Translations under genes and position numbers: made by a program
Notes under the pieces: model-generated
Databases searched by the model: none
Told to the model about the DNA's origin: nothing
What the model saw: the letters and a program-made list of their open reading frames with translations, nothing else
In this document: positions 53,143 to 62,725 of the stretch, one piece after another
How the letters are laid out: each line of letters starts with the position of its first letter
Position numbering within the stretch: the first letter of the stretch is position 1
From: Aquimarina macrocephali JAMB N27
GTDB taxonomy: Bacteria > Bacteroidota > Bacteroidia > Flavobacteriales > Flavobacteriaceae
Assembly (NCBI RefSeq): GCF_000520995.1
Contig: NZ_JACA01000023.1
Coordinates: forward strand, 1 to 64,000
Length of the DNA: 64,000 nucleotides
Direction: 5' to 3'

Positions 53143-54489
53143 TTAGATTATCTTTTTCAGATAGAATTCGCACTTTATTTCTACTCCCAATCGTTCTATT
53201 TTTATCTTAATTTTTTTACCTTCTTCAGAAGAAAACAGGTTATTAAGATCCGAGAGTTTATATCTATACGCATTTTTCCCATTCACCTGCAAAATAACAT
53301 CTCCTTTTTTTAAACCTGCAAGATCTGCCGGTGAACCAAGTCTAATATTAGAAATCTCATATTTAGGCTTAAGTACAAAATTATTTGAAACCACTAACCT
53401 TTGTTCACTTACCATATTATCTACTCCCAGATAAGCTTCATTTTTTTCTACATAAGCTTCTTTTTTTATACCACTAACATTGTAATCATTTACAGCTGTA
53501 TAACCTCTATGCTGAATAGTAAGCCCACTCATGTTGTAATAAAAAGGCTTATTATAGAAGTTATTCTTTTTAAAAGATATTTTCTGACGAGAATAATCTA
53601 TAATAAGGTTAAATCTATGTAAAATATCACCTCCCAACGATCCTTCTCTATCATCGAGAGACATTCTCTGTATATAAATAGAATCTGGAAAAGAAGCTTT
53701 TACTTCTTTCAATATAAAATCACCAACATGAAACTCTTTGATTTTAGTTTTTTGGCCGTATACATTTCCGCTAAACCCTTTACCCAAAAAATCCCTAAAC
53801 GAGTTTCTTGTTACTCTAATACCTTTTTTTACATCTTCAAACAACCAGAGAGAAGATCCAGAACCCGAATCCAGCAAAAGATTAACATCAATCAATTTTT
53901 CTTCAGATAGATATTTTGCAATTACAAATGGTTTTTTATTTTCATCTCTTAGATCAAGCTTAGCACGATAGCACTTTCTACATTTTTTATAAGCATAAGA
54001 TTCTGGCCTATAAACTTTTATAAATTCTTTTGTATAATTAATATCAAAGACAAAATCTTTAAAAAAATCATAGCCAATAACCCCATGTATGACAGTTCCC
54101 ATTCTAGGTGAAAAATTAATAGATTTATCCAAAACCTGATAAATGGTATGATTAATACTTAACGCTTCTCCAATCGTCATCACATTATTAACAGATCGTA
54201 TTGCTTCTACCGGGTCATCATTACCCAATCCTCTAAGCTGAATCTTTGAAATATTTTTATGTTTCAAAGAAATTGTATCATCAACACTAAAAACAATTGT
54301 AGACCCAATACCAGTATCCAGGATAAAAGAAAGTTTAGCGCCATTTACAACAACAGGAATAACAATAAGGTTATTTATTAATTGGAATTTAACCTTAGTG
54401 TTGTTTTTTCTAAAAGGTAATCTGAAATCATTTTGCGCATGAAGAACAAAATTGAAAAGCAAAAGTATCATTAAAAGTCTACCTCTCAT
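53143..54489 (-). CDS. Retropepsin-like aspartic protease with PDZ domain, copy B
   Basis: This 448-residue paralog of copy A has motifs FILDTGIGSTIVF (about residue 56) and LLLDSGSGSSLWLF (about 205), and a PDZ region with SPADLAGLKKGDVILQVNG. The two copies align from signal peptide to end. Copy B has a roughly 10-residue longer linker around residue 340 (SGIKKEAYVEKNEAYLG). It is the upstream member of the pair, 79 bases from copy A, and both are probably cotranscribed. Confidence 0.9.
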   Translation of the reverse strand: MRGRLLMILLLFNFVLHAQNDFRLPFRKNNTKVKFQLINNLIVIPVVVNGAKLSFILDTGIGSTIVFSVDDTISLKHKNISKIQLRGLGNDDPVEAIRSVNNVMTIGEALSINHTIYQVLDKSINFSPRMGTVIHGVIGYDFFKDFVFDINYTKEFIKVYRPESYAYKKCRKCYRAKLDLRDENKKPFVIAKYLSEEKLIDVNLLLDSGSGSSLWLFEDVKKGIRVTRNSFRDFLGKGFSGNVYGQKTKIKEFHVGDFILKEVKASFPDSIYIQRMSLDDREGSLGGDILHRFNLIIDYSRQKISFKKNNFYNKPFYYNMSGLTIQHRGYTAVNDYNVSGIKKEAYVEKNEAYLGVDNMVSEQRLVVSNNFVLKPKYEISNIRLGSPADLAGLKKGDVILQVNGKNAYRYKLSDLNNLFSSEEGKKIKIKIERLGVEIKCEFYLKKII

Positions 54490-54569
54490 AAAAGAAAAAA
54501 ATTAAGTCACAGAAGCTTGATCGCATTAAATATAAAAAAATAGCTAAAAAATAGTATCAAGTATGCCCC

Positions 54570-54594
54570 AATTTCTTAAAATATTTAAGAAATT
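54570..54594. promoter_or_regulatory. Perfect 11-base inverted repeat between copy B and the aminotransferase
   Basis: AATTTCTTAAA and TTTAAGAAATT pair perfectly around ATA. The element is 32 bases before the aminotransferase ATG and about 80 bases from the divergent protease gene. No T run follows, so an operator is likelier than a terminator. The regulator is unknown. Confidence 0.4.
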
Positions 54595-54626
54595 TACCGC
54601 TATTTTATTTTTTTAAATCAGATCAG

Positions 54627-55820
54627 ATGCCAATAATATCGCATAAAGGTAGAGCTATGCCCGAATCACCAATTCGAAAATTAGTTCCTTTTGCAGAAAA
54701 AGCTACAAAAGAAGGTAAACATATTTACCGTCTAAATATCGGTCAACCAGATATAAAAACACCGATTGAAGCCATGGATGCCGTACGAAACCATAAATTA
54801 GAAATTCTAGCTTATAGTCACTCTGCCGGATTTGAAAGTTTTAGAAATAAATTAGCTGGCTATTATGCAAAACATGATATTAATGTGTCCTCTGATGATA
54901 TCTTAATCACTACCGGGGGCAGCGAAGCATTAATTTTTACCATGGGTAGTATTACAGACCCTGGTGATGAAATTATAGTTCCAGAACCTTTTTATGCAAA
55001 TTATTATAGTTTTTCGACGCAATCTACTATTAAAGTAGTTCCTGTTATTTCTAAAATAGAAACTGGATTCGCCTTGCCGTCTATTGCAGAGTTCGAAAAA
55101 TTAATTACAAAAAAAACCAAAGCTATACTAATTTGTAATCCTGGTAATCCAACGGGCTACCTTTACAGCAAAGAAGAAATAAAACAATTAGCAGAACTTG
55201 CTATCAAATATGACTTATTTTTGATCTCTGATGAGGTGTATCGAGAATTCGTATATGACGATTCAGAACATTACTCGATATTACAAGAAAAAGGTCTTGA
55301 TGAACATGCCATTATTGTAGACTCTGTCTCTAAACGATATAGCATGTGTGGGGCACGTATAGGATGTATGATAAGTAAAAACAAAAGTGTAATGGAAACT
55401 GCTATGAAATTTGCACAAGCACGGCTAAGCCCTCCTACCCTTGCACAAATTGCTAGTGAAGCAGCATTAGAAGCTCCAGAATCATACTATACAGAAACTG
55501 TTGCAAAATATAAAGCCAGAAGAGATACCCTGGTAGCTGGTCTTAAAGAAATCCCAGGAGTAAAAGTAGGAATTCCTAAAGGTGCTTTTTACTGTATTGC
55601 AGAATTACCAATCGAAGATGCTGATCACTTTGCACAATGGCTTCTGGATGAATTTGACTTAGATAAGCAAACTATTATGGTGGCGCCAGCCTCTGGGTTT
55701 TATTCGGGTCCTGACAAAGGAAAAAACCAAGTACGAATAGCATATGTTCTAAATAGAAGAGATCTTAAAAAGGCAATTGAAATATTAAAAATAGCCCTTG
55801 AAAAATATAATGATCGATGA
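54627..55820 (+). CDS. Pyridoxal-phosphate aminotransferase, class I/II (aspartate-type)
   Basis: The 397-residue enzyme is a fold-type I aminotransferase with RLNIGQPDIKTPIEAM, ITTGGSEALIF, LICNPGNPTGYLYSKEE and the PLP-binding Lys in VDSVSKRYSMCGARIG at about residue 236. A conserved Arg near the end (QVRIAYVLNRRDL) binds the substrate carboxylate. The sequence resembles aspartate- or alanine-type enzymes, but the exact substrate is not determined by sequence reading. Confidence 0.93.
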   Translation: MPIISHKGRAMPESPIRKLVPFAEKATKEGKHIYRLNIGQPDIKTPIEAMDAVRNHKLEILAYSHSAGFESFRNKLAGYYAKHDINVSSDDILITTGGSEALIFTMGSITDPGDEIIVPEPFYANYYSFSTQSTIKVVPVISKIETGFALPSIAEFEKLITKKTKAILICNPGNPTGYLYSKEEIKQLAELAIKYDLFLISDEVYREFVYDDSEHYSILQEKGLDEHAIIVDSVSKRYSMCGARIGCMISKNKSVMETAMKFAQARLSPPTLAQIASEAALEAPESYYTETVAKYKARRDTLVAGLKEIPGVKVGIPKGAFYCIAELPIEDADHFAQWLLDEFDLDKQTIMVAPASGFYSGPDKGKNQVRIAYVLNRRDLKKAIEILKIALEKYNDR

Positions 55821-55956
55821 AACTAACATTAAAAAATGTCAAGTATATTTTCCTAAAAGGAAATGTTTAAAATTTTTAATGAGAGAGCGTAGTGATTATA
55901 CATGTTCTCAATTTTATAATTAATTTATCATCAAATAATTACTAAAATTTAAACGT

Positions 55957-56970
55957 GTGAAAATTGAATATAATAAATCCTTAAAAAAGTACAACACTTT
56001 CGGAATTGATGTCATTGCCGCAGAATTTGCAGCTATTACATCAGAATCCGAACTTGATACTATGCTTTCAAAAAACAACAAAAACCCTCTTTTCATTTTG
56101 AGCGGCGGAAGCAATATGCTACTAACAAAAAATCTTGACATGTTAGTATTACATATTGCTATAAAAGGAATTACAGTTACAGAAGAATCAGACAATTATG
56201 TATCTGTATCTGTAAATGCTGGAGAAAACTGGCATGATTTTGTACAATACTGTATCAAAAACAACTACGGTGGGTTAGAAAATTTATCTCTAATTCCCGG
56301 GTATGTTGGCAGTGCTCCAATTCAAAATATTGGTGCCTATGGTGTAGAACTTAAAGATACAATGACGAGTTGCGAAGCGATTCATATTACTACCCGAAAG
56401 AAACATATATTTTTAAATAAAGATTGCAAATTTGGATATCGTAACTCTGTTTTTAAAAACGATGCAAAAGGTGAATATATAATTACAAAAGTTACCTTTA
56501 GATTGACCAAAAAAGAACATACTCTTAACACAAGCTATGGTGCTATAGAAAATGCTTTGATCGATCAGGGAATCTCCAAACCGACAATTAAAGATGTATC
56601 TGAAGCAGTGATCGCAATACGCAAAAGCAAACTCCCCGACCCTTCGCAAATCGGAAACAGTGGTAGTTTTTTTAAAAACCCAGTTGTTGATGTTAATCAT
56701 TTTACCAGGCTTCAAAAAACATATCCTAACATTCCTTTTTATAAAATAGATGAAGAGCATATTAAAATTCCGGCAGGCTGGTTGATCGAGCAATCTGGTT
56801 TTAAAGGAAAGCGCTGGGGTGATGCAGGAGTGCATGAAAAACAAGCTTTGGTTTTGGTAAACTACGATAATGCCTCTGGAAATGAAATTTTGAATGTATC
56901 CAAAAGAATTTTAACCGACATAAAAGAAAAATTCGATATTCTTCTTGAAACTGAAGTTAATATTATATGA
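55957..56970 (+). CDS. murB: UDP-N-acetylenolpyruvoylglucosamine reductase
   Basis: The 337-residue enzyme reduces UDP-GlcNAc-enolpyruvate to UDP-MurNAc, the second step of peptidoglycan precursor synthesis. It has the FAD-binding LSGGSNMLLTKNL and PGYVGSAPIQNIGAYGVE. GNSGSFFKNP bears the catalytic Ser, and AGWLIEQSGFKGKRWGDAG follows. The start is GTG at 55957; its N-terminus KKYNTFGIDVIA matches MurB. It is a type I MurB in length. Confidence 0.96.
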   Translation: MKIEYNKSLKKYNTFGIDVIAAEFAAITSESELDTMLSKNNKNPLFILSGGSNMLLTKNLDMLVLHIAIKGITVTEESDNYVSVSVNAGENWHDFVQYCIKNNYGGLENLSLIPGYVGSAPIQNIGAYGVELKDTMTSCEAIHITTRKKHIFLNKDCKFGYRNSVFKNDAKGEYIITKVTFRLTKKEHTLNTSYGAIENALIDQGISKPTIKDVSEAVIAIRKSKLPDPSQIGNSGSFFKNPVVDVNHFTRLQKTYPNIPFYKIDEEHIKIPAGWLIEQSGFKGKRWGDAGVHEKQALVLVNYDNASGNEILNVSKRILTDIKEKFDILLETEVNII

Positions 56971-57084
56971 AATTAAAGCATTAAATGAGTATATCTAATC
57001 AAAAAAACTGATATCAATCAAGAATTAATACATTATTCTTAATTTTTTGTTTAATAGCTTCTTAGCCATACCATACATTCTTTG

Positions 57085-57092
57085 TATCTTTG
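57085..57092 (+). promoter_or_regulatory. Predicted -7 box before the 68-residue membrane protein
   Basis: TATCTTTG matches TAnnTTTG and ends 27 bases before the ATG. No -33 box is seen at normal spacing. Confidence 0.4.
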
Positions 57093-57119
57093 TAACCAAT
57101 TTTGATTTTTAATATTATT

Positions 57120-57326
57120 ATGAAGCTTTTATTACTTACAATTGTTTTATTACTATTAGCATTTGGTGGTATCGCAATTAAATTATGGGCGAAAAAAGAT
57201 GGTAAATTTGCTGGTACATGTGCAAGTCAAAGTCCATTTTTAAATAAGGATGGTGAATCATGTTCTCTTTGTGGTAAAACTCCAGATCAGTACTCAAACT
57301 GTAACGAAGAAAAACACGCTGAATAG
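57120..57326 (+). CDS. Small membrane-anchored Cys-rich protein
   Basis: The ATG at 57120 gives 68 residues; a longer start at 57102 adds six with no support. One hydrophobic helix (LLLLTIVLLLLAFGGIAIKLW) is followed by a short soluble tail with four Cys (GTCASQSPFL, GESCSLCGKTPD, YSNC), which may bind a metal ion. Such proteins recur in flavobacteria but are uncharacterised as far as I know. The ECF sigma gene begins 38 bases after it. Confidence 0.75.
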   Translation: MKLLLLTIVLLLLAFGGIAIKLWAKKDGKFAGTCASQSPFLNKDGESCSLCGKTPDQYSNCNEEKHAE

Positions 57327-57364
57327 CATTTTATCGATTATCTATTTCACTCAAAAACAATGCA

Positions 57365-57937
57365 TTGAAAAAAGAAAATCTCATCCTCTTAGAAGATCAT
57401 ATAAAAAAAGCTAAAGAAGGGAAGCAAATATCTTTTAATTACCTTCTTGACACTTTTTGGAATGATGTTTACAATTTTCAGTTGAAAAAAACTCAAGATG
57501 AGTATGAAGCTGAAGACATAACTATACAAAGTTTTTCTCGAGCATTTGATAAAATTAACACGTTTAAAGAAGAATATAACTTTAAAACGTGGTTGATTCA
57601 GATTTCAAAAAACATCCATATAGACCTATTGCGAAAAAAAAATGCATCAATACAATCCAAAACTACAACACAAGTAGACGATGCTGTATATAAGATCATC
57701 GATCATAATCCAACTCCAGAAGACAAACTAATTACCGAGCAAAATTTAGCTCAGCTACTTCTCTACATTAAACAGTTAAAACCTAATTACCAAAAAGTAA
57801 TTAACTTAAGGTATTTTCAGGAATTGAGTTATAAAGAAATTGCTGATCACCTCAACGAACCTATAAACAATGTCAAAGTAAAGTTATTGAGGGCCAGAAA
57901 ACTACTTTCTGAAATAATTACTAATGCAAAGCACTAA
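57365..57937 (+). CDS. ECF-family RNA polymerase sigma factor
   Basis: The 190-residue protein has sigma region 2 (NYLLDTFWNDVYNFQL then DEYEAEDITIQSFSRAFDKI and FKTWLIQISKN) and region 4 (LKPNYQKVINLRYFQELSYKEIADHLNEPINNVKVKLLRARKLL). No anti-sigma factor is seen next to it. The start is TTG at 57365, as no ATG lies nearer the conserved N-terminus (KKENLILLEDHIKKA). It may act alone or be regulated by an unlinked partner; its regulon is unknown. Confidence 0.92.
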   Translation: MKKENLILLEDHIKKAKEGKQISFNYLLDTFWNDVYNFQLKKTQDEYEAEDITIQSFSRAFDKINTFKEEYNFKTWLIQISKNIHIDLLRKKNASIQSKTTTQVDDAVYKIIDHNPTPEDKLITEQNLAQLLLYIKQLKPNYQKVINLRYFQELSYKEIADHLNEPINNVKVKLLRARKLLSEIITNAKH

Positions 57938-57952
57938 TTTTTAAACAAAAAA

Positions 57953-58183
57953 CTATCTCAAGGTAAAAGAAGTAAACCTTTTGATAACACCATACAATGG
58001 ATCAATCCATTTGTCGTTGATTTTTTTATCGTATTTCACAAACTTTTGTATCAATCCTTTTGGTGCAGAAATCTCTTTTTCTATAGCAGTGATATTAATA
58101 TACCTCTGATTATTAAGCAACCATTTTTCTACACGCTTTCGATTGTTTTTTGTTTTTTTAAGACTTACCAATTCTTCGGGCAT
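57953..58183 (-). CDS. Small conserved-looking protein of unknown function
   Basis: The ATG at 58183 gives 76 residues beginning MPEELVSLKKTKNNRKRVEKWL. The composition is basic, with a helical first half and a possible helix-turn-helix-like segment (INITAIEKEISAPKGLIQKFV). There is no membrane segment or signal. The stop is 15 bases from the convergent sigma factor stop. The helix-turn-helix reading is tentative. A longer start at 58201 is possible. Confidence 0.65.
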   Translation of the reverse strand: MPEELVSLKKTKNNRKRVEKWLLNNQRYINITAIEKEISAPKGLIQKFVKYDKKINDKWIDPLYGVIKRFTSFTLR

Positions 58184-58434
58184 GATTTTTCTCTTTATCA
58201 AAAAAGATAACTGTCAAATTCAAAAAAAATTTTATGTTAACTTAATTTTAACCTGATGTTAAGACTTTGTATAGATATGGTTTTACTGTAAGAAGAAATA
58301 TCTAGAAATTATAACCCCTATTTCCTTTAACATAACGTAGTTTAATAGCGTACTTCTTTTTTAAAATTTAAGATACCTCTTGTAATGATCTATTAACTTT
58401 ATTCAAAACTTCATTTTAATCTAAGCTTTCTTTG

Positions 58435-58442
58435 TATTTTTG
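58435..58442 (+). promoter_or_regulatory. Predicted -7 box of lipA
   Basis: TATTTTTG matches TAnnTTTG and ends 17 bases before the lipA ATG. No -33 TTG is at normal spacing. Confidence 0.4.
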
Positions 58443-58459
58443 CTAAAAATATTGCTTGT

Positions 58460-59332
58460 ATGAATAACAATGTTGCTAGCGTAGCACCTCCTAAAGGAAA
58501 ACCAAAATGGTTACGTGTTAAACTTCCTACGGGAAAGAAATACACAGAACTTCGGGGATTAGTAGATAAGTATAACCTACATACCATCTGTACTTCGGGT
58601 AGTTGTCCTAATATGGGAGAATGCTGGAGTGAAGGAACTGCTACTTTTATGATATTAGGTAATATATGTACACGTTCCTGTGGTTTTTGCGGTGTTAAAA
58701 CCGGAAGACCAGAAACTGTAGATTGGGAAGAACCCGAAAAAGTAGCGCGATCTATAAAATTGATGAATATAAAGCATGCTGTTGTTACATCTGTAGATAG
58801 AGATGATTTGTTAGATGGTGGGTCAATTATCTGGGCAGAAACTATTCAAGCTATTCGTAGAATGAATCCAGAAACTACATTAGAAACATTAATTCCAGAT
58901 TTTCAAGGGAAAACAAAAAATATAGATAGAATTATTACAGTAAAACCAGAAGTGGTTTCTCATAATATGGAAACTGTAAAGAGGTTGACTCGAGAAGTTC
59001 GCATCCAGGCCAAATATGAACAAAGCCTGCAAGTATTGAAATATCTTAAAGAAAATGGTATTGAACGTACAAAAAGCGGAATCATGCTGGGGCTTGGAGA
59101 AAAAGAAGATGAAGTTATACAAACACTAAGTGATCTTAGAACAGTAGGTTTAGACATTGTTACTATAGGGCAATATCTACAACCAAGTAAAAAACATCTT
59201 CCTGTAAAAGAATTTATAACTCCGGATCAGTTTAAAAAATATGAAGAAATAGGTTTAGAAATGGGATTCAGGCATGTAGAAAGTAGTGCCTTGGTAAGAT
59301 CTTCATATAAAGCTCAAAAGCATTTAACTTAA
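58460..59332 (+). CDS. lipA: Lipoyl synthase
   Basis: The 290-residue radical SAM enzyme inserts sulfur into octanoyl groups to make lipoyl cofactors. It has both clusters: the auxiliary CTSGSCPNMGECW and the SAM-binding CTRSCGFC. TSVDRDDLLDGGS and the C-terminal RSSYKA are also typical. Length is normal. The GAPDH gene begins 26 bases after its stop, so they are probably cotranscribed, and the histidine kinase gene follows in the same direction. Confidence 0.97.
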   Translation: MNNNVASVAPPKGKPKWLRVKLPTGKKYTELRGLVDKYNLHTICTSGSCPNMGECWSEGTATFMILGNICTRSCGFCGVKTGRPETVDWEEPEKVARSIKLMNIKHAVVTSVDRDDLLDGGSIIWAETIQAIRRMNPETTLETLIPDFQGKTKNIDRIITVKPEVVSHNMETVKRLTREVRIQAKYEQSLQVLKYLKENGIERTKSGIMLGLGEKEDEVIQTLSDLRTVGLDIVTIGQYLQPSKKHLPVKEFITPDQFKKYEEIGLEMGFRHVESSALVRSSYKAQKHLT

Positions 59333-59358
59333 TCCAAAAAAACAGTAGTAAGGATTTA

Positions 59359-60363
59359 ATGAATACACCTATTAGAATTGCTATCAACGGTTTTGGAAGA
59401 ATAGGCCGTAACTTGTTTAGATTATTAATCAATCATCCTAGCATACAAGTTGTAGCAATAAACGACCTCGCCGATTCAAAAACATTAAGTCACCTTCTTA
59501 AATATGATAGTATACATGGTATTTTATCTTTTGAGGTATCTCATACCAAAGATCATATTATAGTACAAGGCACATCAATCCCATTACTTAATGAAAAAGA
59601 TCCAGAACATTGCAACTGGAAAAAATATGATGTAGACATTGTTATCGAATCAACAGGGAAATTTAAAACCAAACCCGATGCAGAAAAACACTTAAAGGCT
59701 GGTGCAAAAAGAGTTATTTTATCTGCTCCATCTGTAGAAGATAGTATAAAAACTATTGTTATGGGTGTAAATGACCATGTCCTTGATGGGTCAGAAACTA
59801 TCTTATCTAATGCTTCTTGCACCACAAACAATGCAGCACCTATGATCAAGGTGATCAATGATTTATGTGGCATCGAACAAGCCTATATCACTACTGTACA
59901 CAGCTACACTACTGATCAAAGTTTACACGATCAACCTCATAGAGATTTAAGACGGGCACGAGCTGCCAGTCAATCTATAGTTCCCACAACAACCGGTGCA
60001 GCAAAAGCATTAACAAAAATTTTCCCCGAGCTAAGCGATGTAATAGGAGGATGTGGTATAAGGGTTCCTGTTCCTAATGGATCACTCACAGATATTACCT
60101 TTAATGTTAAAAGGCAAACTTCTATTCAAGAAATCAACAACGAATTTAAAAAAGCTTCTCAAACTAGCCTAAAAGGTATTTTATCATACACAGAAGACCC
60201 AATCGTATCTGTTGATATACTTGGTAATCCATACTCTTGCACATTTGATTCTCTAATGACTTCTGTGATAGGAAAAATGGTAAAAATCATAGGTTGGTAT
60301 GACAATGAAATAGGATATAGTAATAGAATAATTGATTTAATTATTAACATTTGTAAGAAATAA
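59359..60363 (+). CDS. gap: Glyceraldehyde-3-phosphate dehydrogenase
   Basis: The 334-residue enzyme has the NAD-binding INGFGRIGRNLFRLL, AINDLADSKTLSHLLKYDSIHG (the Asp favours NAD over NADP) and the active-site SNASCTTNNAAP with the catalytic Cys154. The catalytic His lies in TVHSYTTDQSLHDQPHRDLR. NGSLTDITF and WYDNEIGYSNRI are canonical. The usual second Cys of the Cys-Thr-Thr-Asn-Cys motif is replaced by Asn, which is tolerated in many bacteria. It sits between lipA and the hybrid kinase gene, 30 bases from the latter. Confidence 0.96.
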   Translation: MNTPIRIAINGFGRIGRNLFRLLINHPSIQVVAINDLADSKTLSHLLKYDSIHGILSFEVSHTKDHIIVQGTSIPLLNEKDPEHCNWKKYDVDIVIESTGKFKTKPDAEKHLKAGAKRVILSAPSVEDSIKTIVMGVNDHVLDGSETILSNASCTTNNAAPMIKVINDLCGIEQAYITTVHSYTTDQSLHDQPHRDLRRARAASQSIVPTTTGAAKALTKIFPELSDVIGGCGIRVPVPNGSLTDITFNVKRQTSIQEINNEFKKASQTSLKGILSYTEDPIVSVDILGNPYSCTFDSLMTSVIGKMVKIIGWYDNEIGYSNRIIDLIINICKK

Positions 60364-60393
60364 CTATCTTAGTTGAGATATTTCAGAGGAAAA

Positions 60394-62619
60394 ATGCCAA
60401 CCCAAATCAAATACTTTATAGCGCAATTTTTACTTATTTGTTGTTTTTTTAGTTATGCACAGACGTCTGAGCTCTCAGAAAACAATCAAATGAATGACTC
60501 TATTGAGAGTTATTTGGAAAATGCTTCTCAATCTATTGATCAAACTAGATTAGAACCTGCACTTTCTAATATTATCAACGCAAAAGAACTTGCATTACAA
60601 CAACAAGACAAAATTTATATAGCAAAAACCAATATGGTACTTGCTAAGCTATATCGGGAATTGGGAGATCTAAAAAAAGCTGAAGAGCAAATTCTTGATG
60701 CTATTGCTTTTCAGAATGAAACCAATGATGAATTTATGCTTGTTTCTTCATATACCATATATGGATCAATTGCTACAAAGCTTGAAAAATATAAAACAGC
60801 ATTAAAATTTCTTGAAGACGCATTTATAATAGCCAAAAAAAAAGATTTCAAAAGTCAGGAAGGACCTATAAAATTAAACCTTGGACTTTTAGCACTTGCT
60901 CAAGAAAATCCCGAATTGGCTATAAAACACTTTAATAGTGGACTTCCTATTATAAATTCATTTGATCAGCATTATTTTAAAGCAAAACTCTACACCAATA
61001 AAGCTAGAGCACAATTATCAATAAACCAGCCCGATGAAGCCATGAAAACCAATGATTTGGCTATGAAGATTGGTGAAGATATGGAGTATGCAGAAATACG
61101 ATCAGAATGTTTCGAACTGTATAGCCAGATCTATGAACGAAAAGAAGATTATCCCGCTTCTCTTGAAAACCTTAGAGCACACGAAAAAATAAAAGATGCT
61201 CTATTCAATACCAACAAAGAAATCATAGCTCAAGAAGCAGGTGCAAAATTAAACCTAAACGAAAACAATGTTCTAATAGAAGAATTGACAGAAGAAAATA
61301 TACAACAGCAAAGATCTTTAAAATTAGGACGCCTTACCACAATACTAAGTATTGCTTTAATAACAATATTATCTCTTTTAACTCTTTCTCTTTATAAAAA
61401 TAATAATCTCAGAGCGAGAGCAAATGAATTATTACAAAATAAAAATACAGAACTTATACTAGCAAAAGAGAATGCAGAAAGAGCTAGTGAAGCCAAAGTT
61501 CAATTCCTCTCTACAATAACACACGAATTAAGAACACCATTATATGCTGTTACAGGATTAACTCATCTGTTACTTGAAGAAAGCCCTACACCTAACCAAA
61601 AAGAACATCTTAATTCTCTCAAATTTTCTGGAGAATATCTCTTGTCATTAATTAATAATATTCTGGATCTCAATAAACTTGAGGCTAACAAGGTAGAATT
61701 AGAGAACACATCATTTAATTTGAAAAAACGAATAAACGATGTATTAATAGCTCTAGGTAAATCTGCAAAAGACAGAAACAATAATTTACATTACGAGTTT
61801 GACGAGTCTATCCCGACTAAACTTAAAGGAGATCCTCTTAAAGTTTCTCAAGTCTTAATCAATCTTATCGGAAATTCTATAAAATTTACGCAAAACGGGG
61901 ATATTTGGATACGAGTAAAACCCATTAGTCAAATTGAAAACAAAGTCTCACTTAGTTTTGAAATTGAAGATAATGGAGTAGGAATATCAGAAAAGAAACA
62001 ACTTAGTATTTTCGAAAACTTTACTCAAGGTTCTGTACAAATTAATAGAAAATTTGGTGGTACAGGTCTAGGGTTATCGATAGTGAAAAATTTGTTATCC
62101 TTAATGGATAGTGAAATCAAACTAGAAAGTGAATTGGGCAAGGGATCTAAATTTTTATTTGATCTTAAATTCGATATTTTTGAAGACAAAAGCACTAATT
62201 ATACCGAAGAGGCTAAGAAAATTGATTACAGTATAATGATTGATAAACGCATATTGGTGGTAGAAGACAATAAAATCAATCAATTAATTACAAGAAAAAT
62301 CTTAGAAAAGAATGAGATAAAATGTGATGTTGCCGATAATGGTGATATTGCAGTAAATAAAACAAAAGAAAACACCTTCGACCTCATTCTTATGGATATT
62401 CATATGCCAGGAATCAGTGGAATTGAAGCTACAAAACAAATTAGAAAATTCAACAAAGAAATTCCAATTATAGCATTAACAGCAGTTACTCTGGATGATA
62501 ATCTAGATGAATTCTATGATAATGGGTTTAATGATATTATACCAAAACCATATAAAACCGAAGAGTTCTTTACAAAACTTCACAAAGCATTGGTAAAAAA
62601 ACAGGCCACAGCCTCGTGA
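60394..62619 (+). CDS. TPR-containing hybrid sensor histidine kinase
   Basis: The ATG at 60394, preceded by an AGAGG-rich stretch, gives 741 residues; a TTG at 60373 is less likely. It has a signal peptide (CCFFSYAQ) and TPR-like repeats over about residues 40-280 (periplasmic). A transmembrane helix lies near 313-333 (LSIALITILSLLTLSLY). A HisKA domain follows, with phospho-acceptor His377 in STITHELRTPL. An HATPase has ITVN-like boxes LINLIGNSIKFT, EDNGVGIS and GGTGLGLSIVK. A C-terminal receiver domain contains Asp668 in LILMDIHMPG. The N-terminal TPR region is likely the sensor. No output regulator is fused, so a phosphorelay partner must exist elsewhere. Confidence 0.93.
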   Translation: MPTQIKYFIAQFLLICCFFSYAQTSELSENNQMNDSIESYLENASQSIDQTRLEPALSNIINAKELALQQQDKIYIAKTNMVLAKLYRELGDLKKAEEQILDAIAFQNETNDEFMLVSSYTIYGSIATKLEKYKTALKFLEDAFIIAKKKDFKSQEGPIKLNLGLLALAQENPELAIKHFNSGLPIINSFDQHYFKAKLYTNKARAQLSINQPDEAMKTNDLAMKIGEDMEYAEIRSECFELYSQIYERKEDYPASLENLRAHEKIKDALFNTNKEIIAQEAGAKLNLNENNVLIEELTEENIQQQRSLKLGRLTTILSIALITILSLLTLSLYKNNNLRARANELLQNKNTELILAKENAERASEAKVQFLSTITHELRTPLYAVTGLTHLLLEESPTPNQKEHLNSLKFSGEYLLSLINNILDLNKLEANKVELENTSFNLKKRINDVLIALGKSAKDRNNNLHYEFDESIPTKLKGDPLKVSQVLINLIGNSIKFTQNGDIWIRVKPISQIENKVSLSFEIEDNGVGISEKKQLSIFENFTQGSVQINRKFGGTGLGLSIVKNLLSLMDSEIKLESELGKGSKFLFDLKFDIFEDKSTNYTEEAKKIDYSIMIDKRILVVEDNKINQLITRKILEKNEIKCDVADNGDIAVNKTKENTFDLILMDIHMPGISGIEATKQIRKFNKEIPIIALTAVTLDDNLDEFYDNGFNDIIPKPYKTEEFFTKLHKALVKKQATAS

Positions 62620-62690
62620 TTTGGCACAGCTTTTGAAAAAGGTTAACCGAGTTTATAAATATAAACTTTATTTGAGTTAGCCAGAATTAA

Positions 62691-62725
62691 AAAATAAGAC
62701 CCTTTAAAAGGGTCTTATTTTTTTT
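62691..62725. terminator. Terminator overlapping the lpxK stop region
   Basis: AAAATAAGACCCTTT pairs with AAAGGGTCTTATTTT around one base, followed by T residues. The 3' half covers the lpxK stop codon (62715-62717) and its last codons. It lies between the convergent kinase and lpxK genes and can serve both. Confidence 0.75.

Noticed and set aside
61563..61781. Minus-strand frame inside the histidine kinase gene
   Set aside because: It is opposite the conserved HisKA region and has no independent support.
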